Shown here in pieces: positions 59,741 to 64,000 of a stretch of DNA of 64,000 nt. Every line of letters starts with the position of its first letter. Within the stretch, counting starts at the first letter, position 1. Below the pieces are notes generated by a model that worked only from the letters and a program-made list of their open reading frames with translations, ran no database searches and had not been told where the DNA came from. Source of the stretch: Achatina immaculata (taxonomy: Eukaryota; Mollusca; Gastropoda; Stylommatophora; Achatinidae); contig CM019704.1 in NCBI GenBank assembly GCA_009760885.1, positions 17,337,929 to 17,401,928 of the forward strand. The letters run 5' to 3'. The translations under genes were made by a program, and so were the position numbers.

Positions 59741-59772
<32 letters not shown>

Positions 59773-60739
59773 TTCACTTTATTATTGTCTTGTTCTTAGG
59801 AACTTACTGCCGCTCGAATAATTTCTGTGAAAGCCGATCTGGTGAAATATGGCCGCAGGTACGGATGGGCGAGGACTGAGTGATGGACTGTCATGGTAAA
59901 GACCGCAATATCAAACAATTCACTTGCACAGTCAACATGATCGTGTTGCAAGATTTAAATCCTCAGATTGTTCTGAGTTCTAGCAGCTGGGCATTGTGAT
60001 GTGTGTGTGGTAGGTTCAGCGAATAGTCTGATGATGATTGGCCACATGGGAAATATGAACAAAGACTTCATAGAGGATACTGTTATAAACATGTTGAAAG
60101 TGCAACAACAACAAAATCTGCTCTTTTCCATCAAGGACATGTTGCGAAGCCCCATACAAATTCGATATATGTTGGTTAGAAGCAGGCAGCCATTGCCCTT
60201 GTTATATAAACATGTGCACAAGCACACAATCAGCGTGGGCTTTTTTTTCGATTAATGAATAACATTCATAAAACGGGAAGAATAAAATTTGATTTGAACG
60301 ACTGAACACGAAGATCGAATTTGCATTGGCAGCCAGATTTGATATAGCCTGGGCTTTTAAGCCAATACAATGTTTAAATGATACTGGTTAGGAGCTCAGG
60401 CTTGTCTAATTCTAAAACTGATCTGAAGATGATTGTAATGAGAGAAGAAATAGGAAAGTTGGGAAAAGTCTGGCTTTTACGGCTGTGATATGGAGGTCTC
60501 TGTTAACGAATGCCCCAAAACAATCAAAACACAACGAAGAGCTGCGCTGTAAGAAGCTGTAGTTTGATATGGGCGATCATTCAAACAAAGAAGCAGAATG
60601 ATCAAATCTGGCAGCAGGCAGCCACACCATCCAACACTCTGCCTCATACAGTCAAGTCAAAACTGTAAGCAAGTATCAGTAAACGAAACTATGCACAACG
60701 ATCAGATGTCGCAGTTCTCACGTCAAGGGCAAACCATCA
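59741..60739. other. intronic or upstream sequence, nothing firmly recognised
   Basis: Part of 60480-60739 is probably the decayed upstream continuation of the retroelement end at 60740-61010. No motif is clear enough to annotate. Confidence 0.4.
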
Positions 60740-61010
60740 TCTTTATTGTATACACGTGACACTGCCTATTGCGAGGACATCCTGTATCGCCTCCGCCTGC
60801 CACACACCCCTGACTGCACATGCCAAAACAGTCACCCAGACTCCAGAGCAAAACCTCCAGCTCTGTCCCCTCTACCAAGAAGCCCGAAGCAAGCTGTGGT
60901 CAGGGGGAGGTGCACTGGAAGACAAACTTTGGGCTGCAAAGCGTGACCTCCAAAAGACTGCACATATTATCCCGGCAATAAATACATATGTCTGAGACCA
61001 GAATCATGGA
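60740..61010 (+). pseudogene. C-terminal zinc-knuckle end of a non-LTR retrotransposon
   Basis: YCEDILYRLRLPHTPDCTCQ is followed, in another frame, by LCPLYQEARSKLW and LEDKLWAAKRDLQKTAHIIP. This matches the CxCQ...H.L..CPLY....R...W......KLWG....L..T..FI ending of Jockey-like elements. A frameshift separates the halves. It is related to 53860-54121. Confidence 0.75.
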
Positions 61011-61314
61011 GTTCAGAAGAAGACGAAAGACTGTCACTCATCTAGTACAGATATTCGCGTTCAGAAAATAAAAGACCAGGAGTTCATTTACGAGCAGTTT
61101 CTGTCTGGCGAAACTCATCCACACATGACAGTGTGCAAGTGTATCGTGCAGGAAGAAAGAATAAAAACAATGTAGAAAGAATCAAAACCAATGTTTTCAG
61201 TTTCCAGTCAAAGGACTATCCATGAATACCTAGGAGAGAATACACACAGCTTTTAAAATGGAATAACAGTAAGTTTCTAAAAACATAACTACACTAACTA
61301 GCCTTCCAAAAAAA

Positions 61315-61665
61315 TGTTTTTTGAGTGTACAAGTCGAATTTGTACGTAAGCTGAAACAGTCAGGTATGGTTCATATCTAACGTCAGTTTTATAGTATACA
61401 GTAGGAGTATACAGTATTTAGTAGTATACAGTTATATAGTACGTATGTACAGCGTACCTTTCTGTGAATTAAAAAAAATTACAGAAACCGACGAACCGCT
61501 GTGGACGCCAATGTTTTGATGCGCGCCGCAAAGTAGCGCCCGTTTGTTAATACTAAGCATTGTATGTAACCCAGATTTTAAATATAACAGGCTTTACTGG
61601 GCTTTCTCATAACTACAGTTCGTACGTAAGTCGGACGTTCGTAACTCGGGGACTGCCTGTATTTT
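61315..61665. mobile_element. MITE-like repeat, relative of 36310-37170
   Basis: The right edge, reverse complemented, reads GAAAATACAGGCAGTCCCCG then AGTTACGAACGTCCGACTTA, resembling the left edge at 36310. The left edge (AAGTCGAATTTGTACGTAAG) is roughly its inverse. Confidence 0.45.
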
Positions 61666-62329
61666 CATTCCAATGTTTCAGTTTAGAGCTGTTCTGTTGG
61701 CCATCCTGTTTCAGACATTAATGAAATAGAATTTATTTTCTTTTAATGATAAAAAAAAATAATAACGAGCTTTAAGAACAGCACTGCCAGATAAAAACTC
61801 TGGCGTATAAACGTCCAGGAGTCAAAACTCCCCCTGGGAAAGAATACTGGCGTCAAAATGTCCGGGCGCCAAAACAGCTGGCGCCAGAGTCACGTAGCAC
61901 AACTTTCGCGGAAGTTGACTTCCATCAAATTCGACAGCCTTGTAGGACACCCCAGCAGCAAGTCGATCCGTTATGTCTTGCATGACCTCTGACTGTGTTT
62001 GCGTGCACTATGCCAAAAAAAAATATAACGAATTTACCAGACAAAAGTGCCCGGGCGGTAAAGGAAAACTAGTTTTTCCTTGAGTAAAGTATACTAACAG
62101 AAATCCTTGTAACCGGGTAAGGGCCGATAAAAGCAGTTCCGCTCCGTAGTTTATATGGTCTGGTCGATACTGTGCATTATTTGGCTGTGTTATGTGACAG
62201 AATTGCATAATAATGTTTCTCTAGTCCTTCATCGATGTTCCGCGGTTAATGATATTTGTGCCGTTGTATTGAAGCTTATAAAGCAGGCCGTGTACGGCGA
62301 CATGTCCTTTCCAGAGTTATGTCCCTCTC
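61666..62329. other. no recognised feature
   Basis: Unique-looking sequence without a supportable gene. Confidence 0.4.
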
Positions 62330-63065
62330 AATGCCTCTCTGAATGCAGTACTCTCTTGAGCAAGTTGACCAAGATCTCAAAATGACATATTCCAACTTTC
62401 CGTGGTGCCCAGATTCCACCAGCGGCCAGTTCGCCCATTTTGGCTGGCACTAGGACTTCTGCTGTCAACCTCTCCAAATCATTATGCCTCTTGATGCGGC
62501 CAAAGTATCTCATCTTTCTAACTCTGATGGTTCTTACAAGCTGTTTTCTACGACACCTAATCCTATCAATATCTCTTTATTTGATTTTCTTTTCTGTCCA
62601 TGAAATTCAAAGTCCCGCGCGCTTCATTTCAAATGCAGTTATTCTATTTTCTAGCGATTTGTTAAGTGTCCACGTTTCCCATCCGTCCTTGCCACAGAGA
62701 ATGTGTAAGCTCTTAGTGAGAAAAGTTTTATTTTTGGTACCTTGCTTATTCTTTTGCGCTAGTTTCTGCGATGTAACTGTTAGTATCCTTCTAGTTTCCA
62801 CTGTGCAGTCACCGTTAGTGGTGATTAATGAACTTAGATGTTCGAATTTATTTACATTTCTTCAGCTATTCGTGGTCTATTCTGATTTTGCGTTTGCTTC
62901 TCAGTTTATCTGTTATCATTACTTTGGTTTTGTTAGTGCTTAAAAAGAGGTTCTGAGCTTCGCGGTGTCTTTTGCTACAAAGCAGTGGGAGCAGCCAGCA
63001 GTTATTGCAGGTCATGGTCCACACTCTACGATGGTAGACAGACGATCTCAACTGTGAAGACAATG
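62330..63065 (-). mobile_element. non-LTR reverse transcriptase relic (C-terminal half)
   Basis: On the minus strand the order is FLSTNKTKVMITDKLRSKRK, then CGKDGWETWTLNKSLENRIT and AFEMKRAG, then MRYFGRIKRHNDLERL and AEVLVPAKMGELAAGGIWAP. The pattern N.NKTKVMI/WTLNK/AFEM/RYFG.IKRH parallels the 10312-11382 protein, but at much greater divergence and with frameshifts. Confidence 0.82.
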
Positions 63066-63544
63066 GCTATGATCATCAACTTGTAACAGTCACTGCCAAG
63101 AAGGAAATGAAAGGGATACTATTTTCTTATATTGCCAAGAAACCTAATATGACCTTTAAAAAACGTAAGCAGATTAATCTTTTTTTTAACTGAACATTCC
63201 TCTTTGTCTATCTGTCATATATCGGTAGCCGGTTGCCTGTGACTCTGGGAATTAGGGATACTGACTGAAATATCAAAAGCTCTTTGAATTGTTACTTTTG
63301 TTTCGCTTAGAAGAGTTTTCCTTTCTGCATATATCGAAGAAGTAGATCCTTGTCCAGGCTGTGGTATCTACAAAGACCGACTTGTCTGAAATCCCGCTTT
63401 GAAACAGAACACAGAGCTCACCAACTTCAGACAGCTGGTCTACAGCTTTAGATAGCTGGTCTAGTGAGAGTATCATTTCTCTAACACAGCGGCAGTCTGG
63501 CGACATTAACATCTTTATTACACGACAGTTGTTAAGGTGAGAGC
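63066..63544. other. no recognised feature
   Basis: Short unique stretch between the reverse transcriptase relic and the terminal array. Confidence 0.4.
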
Positions 63545-64000
63545 ATTCTGTCTCTTGTGCAATATCTGGTCTGGTGATAGTATCGTCTCTCTAACGCAAC
63601 AGCTGGTCTGGTGACAGTATCATCTCTCTAACGCAACAGTTGGTCTGGTGATAGTATCACCTCTCTAACGCAACAGCTGGTCTGGTGACAGTATCATCTC
63701 TCTAACGCAACAGCTGGTCTGGTGACAGTATCATCTCTCTAACGCAACAGCTGGTCTGGTGACAGTATCATCTCTCTAACGCAACAGTTGGTCTGGTGAC
63801 AGTATCATCTCTCTAACGCAACAGTTGGTCTGGTGACAGTATCACCTCTCTAACGCAACAGCTGGTCTGGTGACAGTATCATCTCTCTAACGCAACAGCT
63901 GGTCTGGTGACAGTATCATCTAACGCAACAGCTGGTCTGGTGACAGTATCATCTAATGCAACACCTGGTCTGGTGACAGTATTATCTAACGCAACAGCTG
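63545..64000. repeat. 37-bp minisatellite running off the window
   Basis: At least 12 copies of GGTCTGGTGACAGTATCATC plus TCTCTAACGCAACAGCT. The last units lose the TCTC (33 bp). The array continues past 64000. Confidence 0.93.

Noticed and set aside
57498..64000. Upstream synapsin exon encoding the KIGHAH segment
   Set aside because: I searched by eye on the minus strand and did not find it. It probably lies beyond 64000.
1..64000. CRISPR arrays, bacterial operons, riboswitches
   Set aside because: The window is clearly eukaryotic intron-rich DNA. The regular repeats are minisatellites with no spacers between them.

Overview
This is eukaryotic, AT-rich, intron-dominated DNA. One protein-coding host gene is visible, and it is recognisable with high confidence: the 3' half of a synapsin gene on the minus strand. 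The coding exons found run from 57498 down to a stop codon at 6060-6062. They give the second half of the synapsin C domain (ATP-grasp-like), a Pro/Gln-rich linker and the C-terminal domain E. Wording of the C domain such as [30 protein letters not shown] and EEDRRLISELV points to a lophotrochozoan, most likely a mollusc and probably a gastropod. The first exons lie beyond base 64000.

Layout. 1-6060: downstream flank and 3' UTR, with a 42-bp minisatellite and old interspersed repeats. 6060-22792: five constitutive-looking exons (6060-6267, 7368-7472, 15444-15562, 19017-19119, 22718-22792) separated by introns that hold non-LTR retrotransposon copies, a Penelope-like fragment with a GIY-YIG domain, SINEs and two large minisatellites. 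22793-47815: a 25-kb intron carrying two mariner relics, a solo Penelope-type terminal repeat with target-site duplication, several retrotransposon 3' ends, a U2-snRNA-like retro-unit, an RNase H relic amplified into a minisatellite, and many tandem repeats. 47816-47958 and 57356-57498: two versions of the same synapsin exon. 57499-64000: further intron or upstream sequence with retroelement debris and minisatellites.

The most interesting host-gene feature is this exon pair. Both are 143 bp, both start in phase 0 and end in phase 2, and both have splice signals. They encode homologous but clearly different C-domain segments (27 of 47 full codons identical). As 143 is not a multiple of three, using both or neither would break the reading frame, so mutually exclusive splicing is predicted. 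Either exon joined to the five downstream exons gives a continuous frame of 251 codons including the stop.

The mobile elements form a coherent set. RTE-like non-LTR copies end in different microsatellites and several have exact or near-exact target-site duplications. There are five copies of a SINE group with tRNA-like heads, a Penelope-like family with degenerate hammerhead-like motifs, hAT-like MITEs and mariner relics. Most long open frames in the window are not genes. They are tandem repeats whose unit is a multiple of three, or pieces of these elements.
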